From assembly GCA_030066475.1 (NCBI GenBank), contig JASJBO010000085.1, forward strand, positions 1 through 31,339: DNA of 31,339 bases. The letters are read 5' to 3'. A program made the translations under genes and the position numbers. The DNA comes from Myxococcota bacterium (GTDB lineage: Bacteria; Myxococcota_A; UBA9160; PR03). The notes under the pieces were generated by a model. It did not search any database, was not told the origin of the DNA, and saw only the letters and a program-made list of their open reading frames with translations. Numbering within the stretch: the stretch's first letter is position 1; each line of letters begins with the position of its first letter. Shown here piece by piece: positions 22,358-31,289 of the stretch.

Positions 22358-23341
22358 CTACGCGGGGTTGGCGGGGGCCTGTGTCGGAGCGCCCCACGCG
22401 CCGAAGCGCTCGATCGCAAGCCGCTCGACCAGGTAGGCGACGAGGTCCTCCGGAACTCCTTCGCCGCCAGAGAGCCCTTTCCTGATCTCTTCCCAGTGGG
22501 GCAGCATCCCCCCCCGCTCGACGTGCTTCCCCCGTGATTTCAACTTCGCCTTGCAGCACTCGTACGGCCGCAGGAAGAGCGCCTGGTACGCGGTCGGCGA
22601 CTCGTTCGACCGGAAGTCCGCCAGGCGCGGCAGCGCCTCGATCCGCTGCCACACCATCGTCAGCGCAGGCGGGATCGTCGGCTCGGCCGCGGACAGCTGG
22701 TCGGGCACGCCTCGAAGCGCGTCTCGGCGGGAGCTGGCGTTCCCTCCTTCCGGGAACGATTCGGCAAACAAGCGCCGAGATCGTGCCGCCACTGCCTCCT
22801 GGTAGGCCTGCTGGTTGGCGATCTCCCGGTACTCGCTCGCGTACTCGTCCACGAGCTGGTGGAGATAGGCGATCATGAAGTGCATCCATGCGCGCAGGTC
22901 CGTCGCGGTCTCGCCCTCGATGCTGTCCGACGCGTCTGCGAGCGTCCGCTTGATGTCGTACAGGGAGATCTTGGCGGGAATGATCTTGTCCCGAATGCAC
23001 TCTCCGTACGTCTTCGCGGACCGGTGGGACTCGATGAGTACCCGCGCGAGCTCGACCTGATCGAAGATCGACCTGAGCGCCTGGAGCAGCTCCTGGCGGA
23101 AGGCACGCTCCTCTTCGCGGTGCTCGGCCCCCTTGCGATACTCGTCCAGCAGCAGCTTCAGCAGGCTGCCGAGAATCACGACGACGCCCAGGTTCATCAG
23201 CGCCTTGGCGAGCTCTTGCGGGGCCGGATCGCTCGGGCTGCTCTTCTCGAGGAGGACGAAGCCGGCCGCCCCCAGCGCCACGCCGAGCACGATCAGGCCG
23301 ACGACGAAGAGTGCGGACTTCCATTTCTCGGATCGCGCCAT
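22358..23341 (-). CDS. Hypothetical two-TM membrane protein with helical cytoplasmic region
   Basis: I do not recognise this 327-aa protein. It has two hydrophobic helices (ALFVVGLIVLGVALGAAGFV, residues 11-30, and NLGVVVILGSLLKLLL, about 50-65) as a hairpin, then a charged helical segment (DEYRKGAEHREEERAFRQEL) that is probably coiled coil. A mostly helical domain rich in Lys, Ile, Tyr and Phe follows. The DNA is visibly less GC-rich than its neighbours (near 60% in several stretches), which hints at transfer. ATG 23341 fits the start of the first helix; the ribosome site is weak. It lies 110 nt downstream of the nucleotide cyclase on the same strand and might belong to its transcript, but the link is unproven. 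Confidence 0.7.
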   Translation of the reverse strand: MARSEKWKSALFVVGLIVLGVALGAAGFVLLEKSSPSDPAPQELAKALMNLGVVVILGSLLKLLLDEYRKGAEHREEERAFRQELLQALRSIFDQVELARVLIESHRSAKTYGECIRDKIIPAKISLYDIKRTLADASDSIEGETATDLRAWMHFMIAYLHQLVDEYASEYREIANQQAYQEAVAARSRRLFAESFPEGGNASSRRDALRGVPDQLSAAEPTIPPALTMVWQRIEALPRLADFRSNESPTAYQALFLRPYECCKAKLKSRGKHVERGGMLPHWEEIRKGLSGGEGVPEDLVAYLVERLAIERFGAWGAPTQAPANPA

Positions 23342-23451
23342 GGTGTGGCTCTCGGCAGGTGCGCTCCAGAGTACCCCAGACCGGTCCGCTCCAGGGTCGC
23401 CGCGGGGCCCGGACCTGGGACCGGCAGGACCGCTCGGTGCCGACCCAGGGC

Positions 23452-25824
23452 TCAGATCTCGATCGGCAGGGCGTGGACGTCCGCGGCTCGGCTCATGCCG
23501 CGGATCCGGGTTTCGGCGCGCAGCTCGAAGCCGCGCCGGGCGGGGCCCGCGCGCCTCCACGTGTCGTGGTCGATCACGACGGACGCCTCGAGCTCGCGGC
23601 TCAGACCCTGGAGCCGGGCAGCGAGGTTCACGGTGCTGCCGATCGCGGTCCAGATCATCCGATCGACCGAGCGGATGTTGCCGACGAAGGCCAGCCCGGT
23701 CGCGACGCCCACGCCGACGGACAGCGGCTCGCGGTCGTCGGACTGCCGCTCCGCTGCCATCGACTCCACGATCACACACGCGGCCTGCACCGCCGCCCGC
23801 TCCTTCTCGGGCAACGCCGCCGGCGCGCCGAAGACGGCCATCAGCCCGTCGCCGTGGAACTCCAGCACCGATCCGCCGTGCTCGCGGACGAGCGAAGAGA
23901 CGCGCTCGGTGTAGCGGTTGATCACCGAGAACACCTCGCCCGCGTCGCGCTGCTCCGAGTAGCTGGTGTAGCCGCGGATGTCGACGAACAGCACCGAGAC
24001 CTCGCGCTCCCCCGCCTCGACGTCGCCGCCGCTCTCGATCCGCTCGGCCACCGCCTCGGGCACGTACTGCCGCAGCTCGCTCTGGAGCGCGCGCTCGTGG
24101 CGGATCGTGGCGGCGTCCGCGAAGCGCAGCAGCTCGCTCGAGGCCTTCTCGCCCACGGCCGCGAACAGCACCAGGTCGGTGGGCGTGTAGATGTCGCCCG
24201 AGCCCTTGATGCCGAGGCACAGGAACCCGACCAGCTCGGCGCCGGAGCGCAGCGGCACGACCACGGCGACGCCCAGCGTCTCGAGAGCGGCGCGCTCGAA
24301 GGGGCCGAGCTCGGCGCCGCGGCCCCCGCGCTGCCCCCGATCCGCCACGACGACGTCCTCGGCCGGTGCCAGCGCAGCGACCAGCGGGCTCCCGGCGGGA
24401 AACGCGGGCGGCATCGACTGGCCGCGCACGAAGATGGGCACGTACTCGGCGTCCACGCGCCAGAAGAGCGAGCAGGTCTCCGGCCGCAGGATGCCGGCGA
24501 GCCGCTCGCCGACGCGCTGCAGCAGCTCCTCGGGTCCGGCACACGACGACAGCTCGCCCAGCAGCTCGCGCACGCCGGTCTCGAGCGCGTGGCGCTCGGC
24601 GAAGATCACGCGGTCCACCTGCGGACGCAGCCAGCGGTAGCCGGGCACCGCCACCGCGGCGAGCACGGCCGAGACGGCGGTCTGGCCGGTCTGGGGGTCC
24701 AGCGAGAGCGCCGCGCTCAGCGCCTGCGCCAGCCGCGGCACCACGGTCGCGACCGCCCCGATGAAGAGGGCGGCGAGCGCGCTGTAGGCGACCGTGGTGC
24801 TGAGGATGCGGTCGATGTCGAAGAGCCGGCAGCGCAGGATGCCGACCAGGACCCCGAGCGGGAACAGCACGCCGAGCAGCAGGCTCGCGTTCAGGAGCTG
24901 CTCGTAGCGCCCCGGATCGCCGAGGACGATCGGGGCCGCCAGGTTCAGGACGACGGGCAGCATCGAGAGGTAGCCGCCGAGCGCGACCCACTTGATGCGC
25001 CGCCGGCCGATCGGGTCGGCCTTGACCGCGTTCCAGGTCAGGATGCCGAGGCAGGTCGCGAACAGCACGAGGTCGGTCACCACCACGACCTGGGGCACCA
25101 GCTCCGTCTGCACCGGTCCCCCGAGCACGTAGTTGAGGCGCACCAGGGGAAACAGCAGGGCCACCCAGGCCCAGGCCGTCGTCGGCCGGTCGCGACGCGC
25201 GACCTCGTCGGGGAACAGGATCAGCCAGCGGATCAGGCAGTAGAGCGCGGCGGGACCCACCAGGTGGAAGGCGGCGTAGGCGGCGTAGGTCTGCAGGCGC
25301 GGGCCGCCCTCGAAGGGCGTCTCCGTGATCGCCATGCCGAGGGCGGCCACGAAGAAGAAGCGCGAAGCGCGCGTGCCCGGCGCGCGCAGCAGCACCAGTA
25401 CCGCGATGCCCGCCAGCGCGAGCGAGAGCGGGACCCGCGCCCAGGGCGCCGCGGAGACCCGCAGCCGCAGCCGCGTCTCGCGGCGCTCGCCGGCGCGCTC
25501 GAAGACGAGCGGCGCCTCCAGCGCTTCGCCGGCCTCGTCGAACGTGATGGCATCGAAGCGGAAGTACCCGGCGCCCCGCAGGTCCGCGTCTCCGACGCGC
25601 AGCAGCCGGTCGCCTACCTCGAGGCCCGTCCCGGCACTCTGCCGCTCGAGTCGGAAGCCACCCACCCGGGGGTACGGGTCGTCGCCGCGCGGCGGCGCGG
25701 CGAAGACGGGGACCTGCACCGCGCCCGTGCGCCGGATCTCCCCGACGTGCAGCACGAAGGCCGCGCCCCAGAGCGGGAGCAGGACGAGCAGCAGCAGACG
25801 GTCGGCGGGCGCGAGCCGCCTCAC
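23452..25824 (-). CDS. Membrane class III nucleotide cyclase with PDZ-like and GAF domains
   Basis: This 790-aa protein starts at GTG 25824, overlapping the upstream stop as GTGA. Order: one TM helix (10-26); a PDZ-like segment (GLEVGDRLLRVGDADL, about 45-125); about eight TM helices (133-396) ending with the RLFDIDRILS element seen in bacterial membrane sensors; a GAF-like domain (about 415-565); a class III cyclase domain (about 605-790). Metal aspartates are in VLFVDIRGY (Asp615) and EFHGDGLMAVFG (Asp659). TAIGSTVNLAARLQ is the transition-state block. The position that is Lys in adenylate cyclases is Glu655 (LEFHGDG), as in guanylate cyclases, while the second purine-recognition position is Thr. 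So cAMP or cGMP as product is open. The overlap ties it to the cNMP-binding transporter. Confidence 0.88.
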   Translation of the reverse strand: MRRLAPADRLLLLVLLPLWGAAFVLHVGEIRRTGAVQVPVFAAPPRGDDPYPRVGGFRLERQSAGTGLEVGDRLLRVGDADLRGAGYFRFDAITFDEAGEALEAPLVFERAGERRETRLRLRVSAAPWARVPLSLALAGIAVLVLLRAPGTRASRFFFVAALGMAITETPFEGGPRLQTYAAYAAFHLVGPAALYCLIRWLILFPDEVARRDRPTTAWAWVALLFPLVRLNYVLGGPVQTELVPQVVVVTDLVLFATCLGILTWNAVKADPIGRRRIKWVALGGYLSMLPVVLNLAAPIVLGDPGRYEQLLNASLLLGVLFPLGVLVGILRCRLFDIDRILSTTVAYSALAALFIGAVATVVPRLAQALSAALSLDPQTGQTAVSAVLAAVAVPGYRWLRPQVDRVIFAERHALETGVRELLGELSSCAGPEELLQRVGERLAGILRPETCSLFWRVDAEYVPIFVRGQSMPPAFPAGSPLVAALAPAEDVVVADRGQRGGRGAELGPFERAALETLGVAVVVPLRSGAELVGFLCLGIKGSGDIYTPTDLVLFAAVGEKASSELLRFADAATIRHERALQSELRQYVPEAVAERIESGGDVEAGEREVSVLFVDIRGYTSYSEQRDAGEVFSVINRYTERVSSLVREHGGSVLEFHGDGLMAVFGAPAALPEKERAAVQAACVIVESMAAERQSDDREPLSVGVGVATGLAFVGNIRSVDRMIWTAIGSTVNLAARLQGLSRELEASVVIDHDTWRRAGPARRGFELRAETRIRGMSRAADVHALPIEI

Positions 25825-28800
25825 CGGGTCCTCACCGGGCCCTCGAGCAGGTCGCGCACGCGGCGCGAGAGCGTCTCGCACAGCGTGATGGCGATGGCGG
25901 GGAGCTCCTCCATCAGCCGCAGCAGGTTGGTCCGCTCGAGCCGCAGCACGCGCACCGCCTCGCAGGCGACCACCGTCGCGGTGCGGTGCCGTGCGTCGAA
26001 GAGCGCGACCTCGCCGAAGAAATCGCCGGGGCCGAGCTGATTGACCAGCCTGCCGCCCTTCACCACCTCGACCCGGCCCTCGAGGATCGCGTACAGGCAG
26101 TCCGACACGTCGCCCTCGGTCACGATGTTCTCGTCGCGGGCGAAGCCCTGCTCCTTCACGACGGAGGCCAGGTCCATCAGCTGGCGCGTGGTGAGGCGTT
26201 CGAACAGCGGAATGCCCTTGAGCAGCAGCGCGCAATCGACCGGATTCGGCACAACCTTCCGATCCTGCACCGGCGGAGAGCCGGATGCAACGCCGGAGCG
26301 CGGGGAGGCCTCGGCGCGCGTCGCCGCGACCAGGGTGCGCGTCAGCTCGTCGGCCTCGGCGAGCAGGGTGCGGGTGACCGTCTCGGCGTCCGGGATCCGG
26401 ACGTCGAGCGCGCCGGCTGCCGCTCGGGCCCGCACCGCCACCGTCTGGTCCTCGAGCAGCGGAACCAGCTCGGCCTTCTCCTGCGGGCTCAGCAGGGCCT
26501 CGAGGGCCTCCAGCAGGATCGCGTGCTGACGCCCGCCCCGCGCCCGCCGGAGCGGATCCGCCAGCTCGGCGATGCGGTCCTCGTCGTGGATCGCGGCGAG
26601 CAGTAGCAGCACCGTGTGCAGCGCCTCGTCGAGACACTCGCCCAGGCGCTGGATCACGATCGGCGAGGCGCCCCCGCGCACCAGAGCGTGCAGGTGCACG
26701 AGCCGCCGTCGCGCGGTGTCGAGCTCGCGCTCGAGCGAGGCGCGCAGGCTGGCGGGATCGACCTCGAGCGCGCCGAGCAGCGGCACGATCTCGTCGCGCG
26801 TGCTGCGCTTGCCGAAGGCGAGCTCGACCAGCAGCGCCTCGGTCGCGGCGGCGCCCAGCGCGCGCAGTCCGTCGCGCGCGGCCGCCCGCACGGTGTCGCC
26901 CCCGGACCGCTCCTGGGCGAGGTGCCCCACCAGCCACGCGGCCTCGTCCGCCAGGCCCGCGTGTCCGCTGAAGCGGAGCCACGCCGCCTGCACGCGCGGA
27001 TCCGCGTCCGCCCGCAGCACGCGAAGCGCGTCGCTCACGACGGCGGTCGGCGCGCCGTGGCGAGCGGCGACGTCCGCGAGCGCCGCCGCGGCGGCCGCCC
27101 GCTCGGCCGGACGCTCGAGCAGCCGCGTCAGGGCGCGCAGGCGCTGCTCCCAGTCGGCTCCCGGAGACGCACGGCTCAGCAGCGCGCGCAGCTCCTGGCA
27201 GGCCGCCTGCCGCACCGCGGCGTCTTCCCCCTCGATCGCGTCGGACAGGGCCGCGTCGAGCGCGGGCGCAGCTTCGGCCGGTCGCCAGCGGTGGAGGGCG
27301 GCGGCGGCGGCGAGGCGCACGGTCGGCGCGCGATCCGCGAGCGCCCGCTCGGCCACGCCGTCCGCATCGGCGCGCGCCAGCCGCCCCCAGGCCCGCACCA
27401 GCGCCACCCGCTCGCCGGCGCCGAGCGGGTGCGTCCCGTCCAGCAGGGCCGCGACATCGGCCGCCGCTCCCGCGTCCGTGACGTCGGCGTCCACGTGGAG
27501 CGCGAGCGCGCGATCGATGGCGGCCACCAGCAGCGGGCGGGTCGCCGGAGGCGCAGCGCGCGCGGCTCCGGCCAGGGCCGCGAGCGCGAGGCGGGGCTTC
27601 GCCTCGGACACGAGGTCGATCGCCGCGCGGCAGCGGCCCGGATCGGGATCGGCGAGCTGCGGTGCCAGCGAGCGCAGCGTCGCGGCGTCCAGCAGCTCGG
27701 CCAGGTCCGCCTCCTCGCCGGTGCGCGCCAGCCGCGCGGACATCTGGAGCAGCAGCTCGGGATAGGCGCGCCGCAGCAGCAGGCTGCCGACCAGCCAGAC
27801 GGCGCTGATCGGGATGGCGAGCGCCCCGATCCAGGCCACGCTGCCGAGCTGGAGCGCGAGCCAGGTCGCCAGATTGCCGACCAACCCCCCGACCCGCTTC
27901 ACCGGTCCCTCGAGCAGCGCCGCGCTCCAGGAGCGCAGGTCCCCGGGGAACAGGTTGTAGAGCGCGCGCAGCGCGGGATCGTAGACGGCGTTGTCCTGCA
28001 GCTTGGCGCCGCTCATCGCGGCGACGCCGGCCGGCAGGCTCAGGCGCAGGCTCAGCCCGAGGAAGCCCAGCAGGTAGACCGCGGGCGAGACGGCCGAGGC
28101 CAGCGGAATGCCGATCACCCGGAACAGGCTCGAGGTCGCCAGCACCTGCGTCAGCAGGATGCCGCCGCTGAGCCAGCCGCGGAACTGCGCGTAGAAGGCC
28201 AGCAGGCGCTCCTCGCCGCCGGCGCCCGTCGTCGCCACGTCGGCGACGTGCTGGAACTGCACGTACAGCATGGGGCCCAGCAGCCCGTTGCAGAGCACGC
28301 TGATCGCGAGGAGCCGGAACAGCCCGCTCTCGCGCCACAGCGTGGCGAAGCGCGGCGTCGCCTGGCGGCTCGTCGGGGGCTCCGGCACGCGACGCGACGC
28401 GACGCGGCGCTCGAAGCGCGGCGCGCGCCGGCGGCGCAGCGGCGCGGCCAGCCCGCCGGCCAGCACCAGCGCGGCGGCGGAGAACGGCAGCAGGCCGGCG
28501 ATACCGATGCGGTCGCTGATCGGGTCCGAGGCGAAGCTCCCGAGCATCGTGCCGAGCGTCACGCCCGCCATGAGCGGCGCGAACAGTCGCTTCGACTGCC
28601 GCGCGTCGAGCAGGTCGGTGAGTGAGACGAAGAAGACGAGCAGCGCGAGCGACTGGAGCTGCTTCGAGACGACGAGCAGCAGCGCCGTGGCGCCCGCGGT
28701 GCGCTCGTCGACCAGCAGCCAGAGCGGGACCAGCGTCAGCCCGAGCGCTCCCAGCGCGAGCGGCAGCAGGCGCTGCCGGTCCACGCGGGCTGCGAGGCGC

Positions 28801-29015
28801 CCCACCGCGTAGGTGGTCGGCACCAGCAGCGCCGTGCTGACCAGGAACGCCAGCGGCAGCTGCTCGACCCCGATGCGCTTCAGGAACAGCGTCTCGGCGA
28901 CGTTCTTGACCGAGACGTCGGCCCAGCCGAGCACGAGCAGCGAGCCGCCCGCCCAGGCGAACACCCGTCCTTCGCCCGGCTCGACGCCGAGCCTGCGCAG
29001 GAGCTGGCCGCCCAC
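25821..29015 (-). CDS. NTT/MFS-like transporter fused to HEAT repeats and a cyclic-nucleotide-binding domain
   Basis: This 1064-aa protein has residues 1-430 with about 12 hydrophobic helices and resembles ATP/ADP translocase-like (NTT) carriers (WADVSVKNVAETLFLKRIG, VVSKQLQSLALLVFFVSL). Residues 440-900 are Ala/Leu-rich helical HEAT-type repeats (RAPTVRLAAAAALHRW is one). The C-terminus from about 926 is a cyclic-nucleotide-binding domain: PLFERLTTRQLMDLASVVKE, then the phosphate cassette GDFFGEVALFDARHRTATVV with its Glu and Arg. Thr follows the Arg, the residue associated with cGMP preference in eukaryotic kinases. It probably acts at the inner membrane as a cNMP-gated carrier or sensor; transport is not certain because key NTT residues cannot be checked here. 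The GTG start at 29015 lacks a clear ribosome site. Confidence 0.85.
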   Translation of the reverse strand: MGGQLLRRLGVEPGEGRVFAWAGGSLLVLGWADVSVKNVAETLFLKRIGVEQLPLAFLVSTALLVPTTYAVGRLAARVDRQRLLPLALGALGLTLVPLWLLVDERTAGATALLLVVSKQLQSLALLVFFVSLTDLLDARQSKRLFAPLMAGVTLGTMLGSFASDPISDRIGIAGLLPFSAAALVLAGGLAAPLRRRRAPRFERRVASRRVPEPPTSRQATPRFATLWRESGLFRLLAISVLCNGLLGPMLYVQFQHVADVATTGAGGEERLLAFYAQFRGWLSGGILLTQVLATSSLFRVIGIPLASAVSPAVYLLGFLGLSLRLSLPAGVAAMSGAKLQDNAVYDPALRALYNLFPGDLRSWSAALLEGPVKRVGGLVGNLATWLALQLGSVAWIGALAIPISAVWLVGSLLLRRAYPELLLQMSARLARTGEEADLAELLDAATLRSLAPQLADPDPGRCRAAIDLVSEAKPRLALAALAGAARAAPPATRPLLVAAIDRALALHVDADVTDAGAAADVAALLDGTHPLGAGERVALVRAWGRLARADADGVAERALADRAPTVRLAAAAALHRWRPAEAAPALDAALSDAIEGEDAAVRQAACQELRALLSRASPGADWEQRLRALTRLLERPAERAAAAAALADVAARHGAPTAVVSDALRVLRADADPRVQAAWLRFSGHAGLADEAAWLVGHLAQERSGGDTVRAAARDGLRALGAAATEALLVELAFGKRSTRDEIVPLLGALEVDPASLRASLERELDTARRRLVHLHALVRGGASPIVIQRLGECLDEALHTVLLLLAAIHDEDRIAELADPLRRARGGRQHAILLEALEALLSPQEKAELVPLLEDQTVAVRARAAAGALDVRIPDAETVTRTLLAEADELTRTLVAATRAEASPRSGVASGSPPVQDRKVVPNPVDCALLLKGIPLFERLTTRQLMDLASVVKEQGFARDENIVTEGDVSDCLYAILEGRVEVVKGGRLVNQLGPGDFFGEVALFDARHRTATVVACEAVRVLRLERTNLLRLMEELPAIAITLCETLSRRVRDLLEGPVRTR

Positions 29016-29052
29016 TCGTGCACCATATCACTGTGCGGCCACCGGAGTGGAG

Positions 29053-29072
29053 CGCCGGGGGCGAGCCCGGCG
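29053..29072 (-). terminator. Hairpin after the PIG-L/FG-GAP gene
   Basis: CGCCGGG (29053-29059) and CCCGGCG (29066-29072) form a perfect 7-bp GC stem with a 6-nt loop, 12 nt beyond the stop at 29085 and before the next gene start at 29015. There is no T-tract. It suggests the transporter-cyclase pair is a separate transcript from the deacetylase gene. Confidence 0.5.
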
Positions 29073-29084
29073 GACCGCCGGCGC

Positions 29085-30060
29085 TCAGGGGCCGTCCAGC
29101 ACCGCGCAATCGAGGGCGCTGGGGCCGGCGCCGCACACGTCGGCCCGGCCGTCGCCGTCGATGTCGCCCAGGCGGATCGTGGCGCCCCGCTCCGTCGGCG
29201 ACCAGCCGGCCGCGTTCGAGTAGGCGCGCGCCACGTGGTGCACGAGCTGCGAGAAGCGGCCGTCCACGGAGAAGAGACAGAGCAGGCCGTTGCCACCGCG
29301 GCCGCACAGGTCGGCGCGACCGTCGCCCGTGAGGTCGCCGAGCCGGAGCGAGCGCCAGTACGACTCGAGGCCCGACCAGCCGGTGGCGTCGGAGAAGTCG
29401 CCCTGCGAGCGCATCGCCGGGTCGCGGAAGGCGCCGGCGGCCGGATCGGAGAGCGCGCAGTGCACGCCGTCGGTGCCGCGCTCGCACAGGTCGTCGTTGC
29501 CGTCGCCGTCCACGTCGCCGAGCATCAGCGTGCGCCCCACCTGGGCGGCGGGCAGCCCGAGGGCGGTGCCCCACTCGCTGCCGATCCAGGTGTTCCCGGC
29601 GCCGAAGGCGCTGCCCGTGCTCGCCCGACAGACGACGGTGTCGCCCTCGCGCGCACACAGGTCGTCGCGGCCGTCCCCGTCGACGTCGCCGAGGCGCAGC
29701 GAGCCGTAGACGGCCGGGTCGTTGCCGCCGGCGGCGTCCGAGTACGCCGCGGTCCAGAGCGCCCTGGCGGTGAACCCGGATCCCGTCGACTGCACGCACC
29801 AGACGCCCGCCGCGCCGCGCCCGCACAGATCGGCGCGCCCGTCGCCGGTCACGTCGCCCAGCACCAGCGTCGAGCCGTACTGCACGGCGCCCCAGCCCAG
29901 CGAGTCGGTGAAATCGGTGTGCCACTGCGTCGCGGCCGCGAAGGACCCGCCCGCCGCAGCCAGCGCGCACCAGGGGCCGTCGCCGCGCCGCGCGCAGGCG
30001 TCGTCGCGGCCGTCGCCGTTCACGTCGCCGAGCTGCAGGCTCCGGTAGCGCGAGGCATCG
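29085..30060 (-). repeat. Six FG-GAP/VCBS coding repeats
   Basis: Six copies of the block Leu-Gly-Asp-(Val/Leu/Ile)-x-Gly-Asp-Gly-(Arg/Asn)-x-Asp-x-Cys occur at 50-60 residue spacing: DVNGDGRDDAC, DVTGDGRADLC, DVDGDGRDDLC, DVDGDGNDDLC, DLTGDGRADLC and DIDGDGRADVC. They should fold as one beta-propeller with calcium in each blade. Near-identical DNA in the loops makes recombination between blades likely. Confidence 0.85.
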
Positions 30061-31289
30061 GTGCCGAGCTCCGCGGTCGAGAAGTCGCCGCCGGTCGCCG
30101 CGAAGACCGGCGAGGCCGCCAGCTCCCAGTTGCGCGCCAGCACGCCGCAGACGACCAGTCCGGGTCCGTTCGCGAGCCCGCCCACGCACAGGTTCTCGCG
30201 CGCGCGCAGCAGGCCGTCCGTCATGAGCGTCAGCTGCTGGGTCGCGACGTCGGCGCAGGCGGCCAGCTCGAGCGGCGCGCCCGCGGCCAGCGAGGTGGCC
30301 GCGACGCACAGGCCCGCGACGTGCTCGAGGCGGCGGTCGTCCGCCAGGCGGAAGCGCTGGGCCGAGACATCGGCACACGGCGCCAGGCCCACCGTCGCTC
30401 CCGCCGCGGGGGCGCTGGCCGCCAGGCACTCGCTGCCCCAGGCGAGGTGCCCGGTCGCGGGCGACATGCCGCCGAGCGCCATCTCGCGGTCGTTCCAGCT
30501 GTTCGGGCCGGCGCCCGCGTCGAACGCCTGGTAGACGGCCTGGATCGCGCGGCTGTCGGCCTGCTCGGCGGGTGACAGATTCACCGGCAGCGCGCTGGTG
30601 TTGTAGGTCCGGTACGAACGCACCTCGCGCGAGCCCGGCGCCTGGAGGTGCGCCTCGAACGAGAACAGCGCCGTGTGGATGTGGTCGGAGTGGTCGCTGC
30701 CGTGGTAGTCGACGGCATCCATCAACCGCAGCTTGCGCGGACGCCGGCTGTCGAGCAGCACGCGCAGCAGCTCGATCAGCTCGCTGCGCGTGTAGGTCTG
30801 CGCGCCGTCCACGGACGTGACGGTGTAGCCCGGCGGGTCGTTCCAGAGGTTCGCGAGGCTCTCGTAGCCGGTGGCCGGGTAGCCGGTCCCGTTCGGGTTG
30901 CCGTCGGGCAGCCGCAGGAACACCAGCGTCACCCGCGTCCCGTCGAGCCGGAAGGCGACCAGCGAGCGACCCGCGACGCTGAGCGCCACGGACTGCCAGA
31001 CGTTGGGGACACCCGCCATCGCGGCGTAGGCGGCCTTCATGCCCTGCTCGCGGCTCTGCCAGTGGCCGTTGGTGAGGCTGCCCGCGTCGCCGGCGGTCGT
31101 ATAGACGGTCCAGCTCTTCAGGCCGGCCCGCAGCCCATGGTGGATCGCGGGATTCATGAAGTAGGTGTCGTCGTCCTCGTGCGCACTGATCTGCATCTGG
31201 TCGACGGGGACGAAGCCGCAGTTGGGCGCGAGCAGCAGGACGGACAGCGCGAGGATCGCAACGGGCGCGGAGCGGCGACTTCGGCGCAC
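29085..31289 (-). CDS. Secreted PIG-L-type deacetylase with ricin-B-like and FG-GAP (VCBS) repeats
   Basis: This 734-aa protein starts at GTG 31289, chosen because GGGAGG lies 9 nt upstream and a signal peptide (APVAILALSVLLLAPNC) follows; a GTG at 31319 is also in frame. The N-terminal domain is PIG-L/LmbE-like: ISAHEDDD (the AHPDDE zinc motif, residues 35-41) and DHSDHIHTALFSFEAH (HxDH). This family removes N-acetyl groups from sugars. Next is a ricin-B-like lectin region (about 265-385) with AQRFRLADDRRLEHVAGLC. The last 330 residues hold six FG-GAP/VCBS repeats with LGDVNGDGRDD-type calcium loops, each with a Cys pair. It is probably an exported enzyme acting on surface or environmental polysaccharide. 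The Pro-to-Glu and Glu-to-Asp changes in the zinc motif are notable. Confidence 0.87.
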   Translation of the reverse strand: MRRSRRSAPVAILALSVLLLAPNCGFVPVDQMQISAHEDDDTYFMNPAIHHGLRAGLKSWTVYTTAGDAGSLTNGHWQSREQGMKAAYAAMAGVPNVWQSVALSVAGRSLVAFRLDGTRVTLVFLRLPDGNPNGTGYPATGYESLANLWNDPPGYTVTSVDGAQTYTRSELIELLRVLLDSRRPRKLRLMDAVDYHGSDHSDHIHTALFSFEAHLQAPGSREVRSYRTYNTSALPVNLSPAEQADSRAIQAVYQAFDAGAGPNSWNDREMALGGMSPATGHLAWGSECLAASAPAAGATVGLAPCADVSAQRFRLADDRRLEHVAGLCVAATSLAAGAPLELAACADVATQQLTLMTDGLLRARENLCVGGLANGPGLVVCGVLARNWELAASPVFAATGGDFSTAELGTDASRYRSLQLGDVNGDGRDDACARRGDGPWCALAAAGGSFAAATQWHTDFTDSLGWGAVQYGSTLVLGDVTGDGRADLCGRGAAGVWCVQSTGSGFTARALWTAAYSDAAGGNDPAVYGSLRLGDVDGDGRDDLCAREGDTVVCRASTGSAFGAGNTWIGSEWGTALGLPAAQVGRTLMLGDVDGDGNDDLCERGTDGVHCALSDPAAGAFRDPAMRSQGDFSDATGWSGLESYWRSLRLGDLTGDGRADLCGRGGNGLLCLFSVDGRFSQLVHHVARAYSNAAGWSPTERGATIRLGDIDGDGRADVCGAGPSALDCAVLDGP

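Noticed and set aside
23342..23451. Direct repeat CTGGAGCG and TACTCT in the gap before the two-TM gene
   Set aside because: The copies are short and the boxes too far from promoter consensus to support a call.
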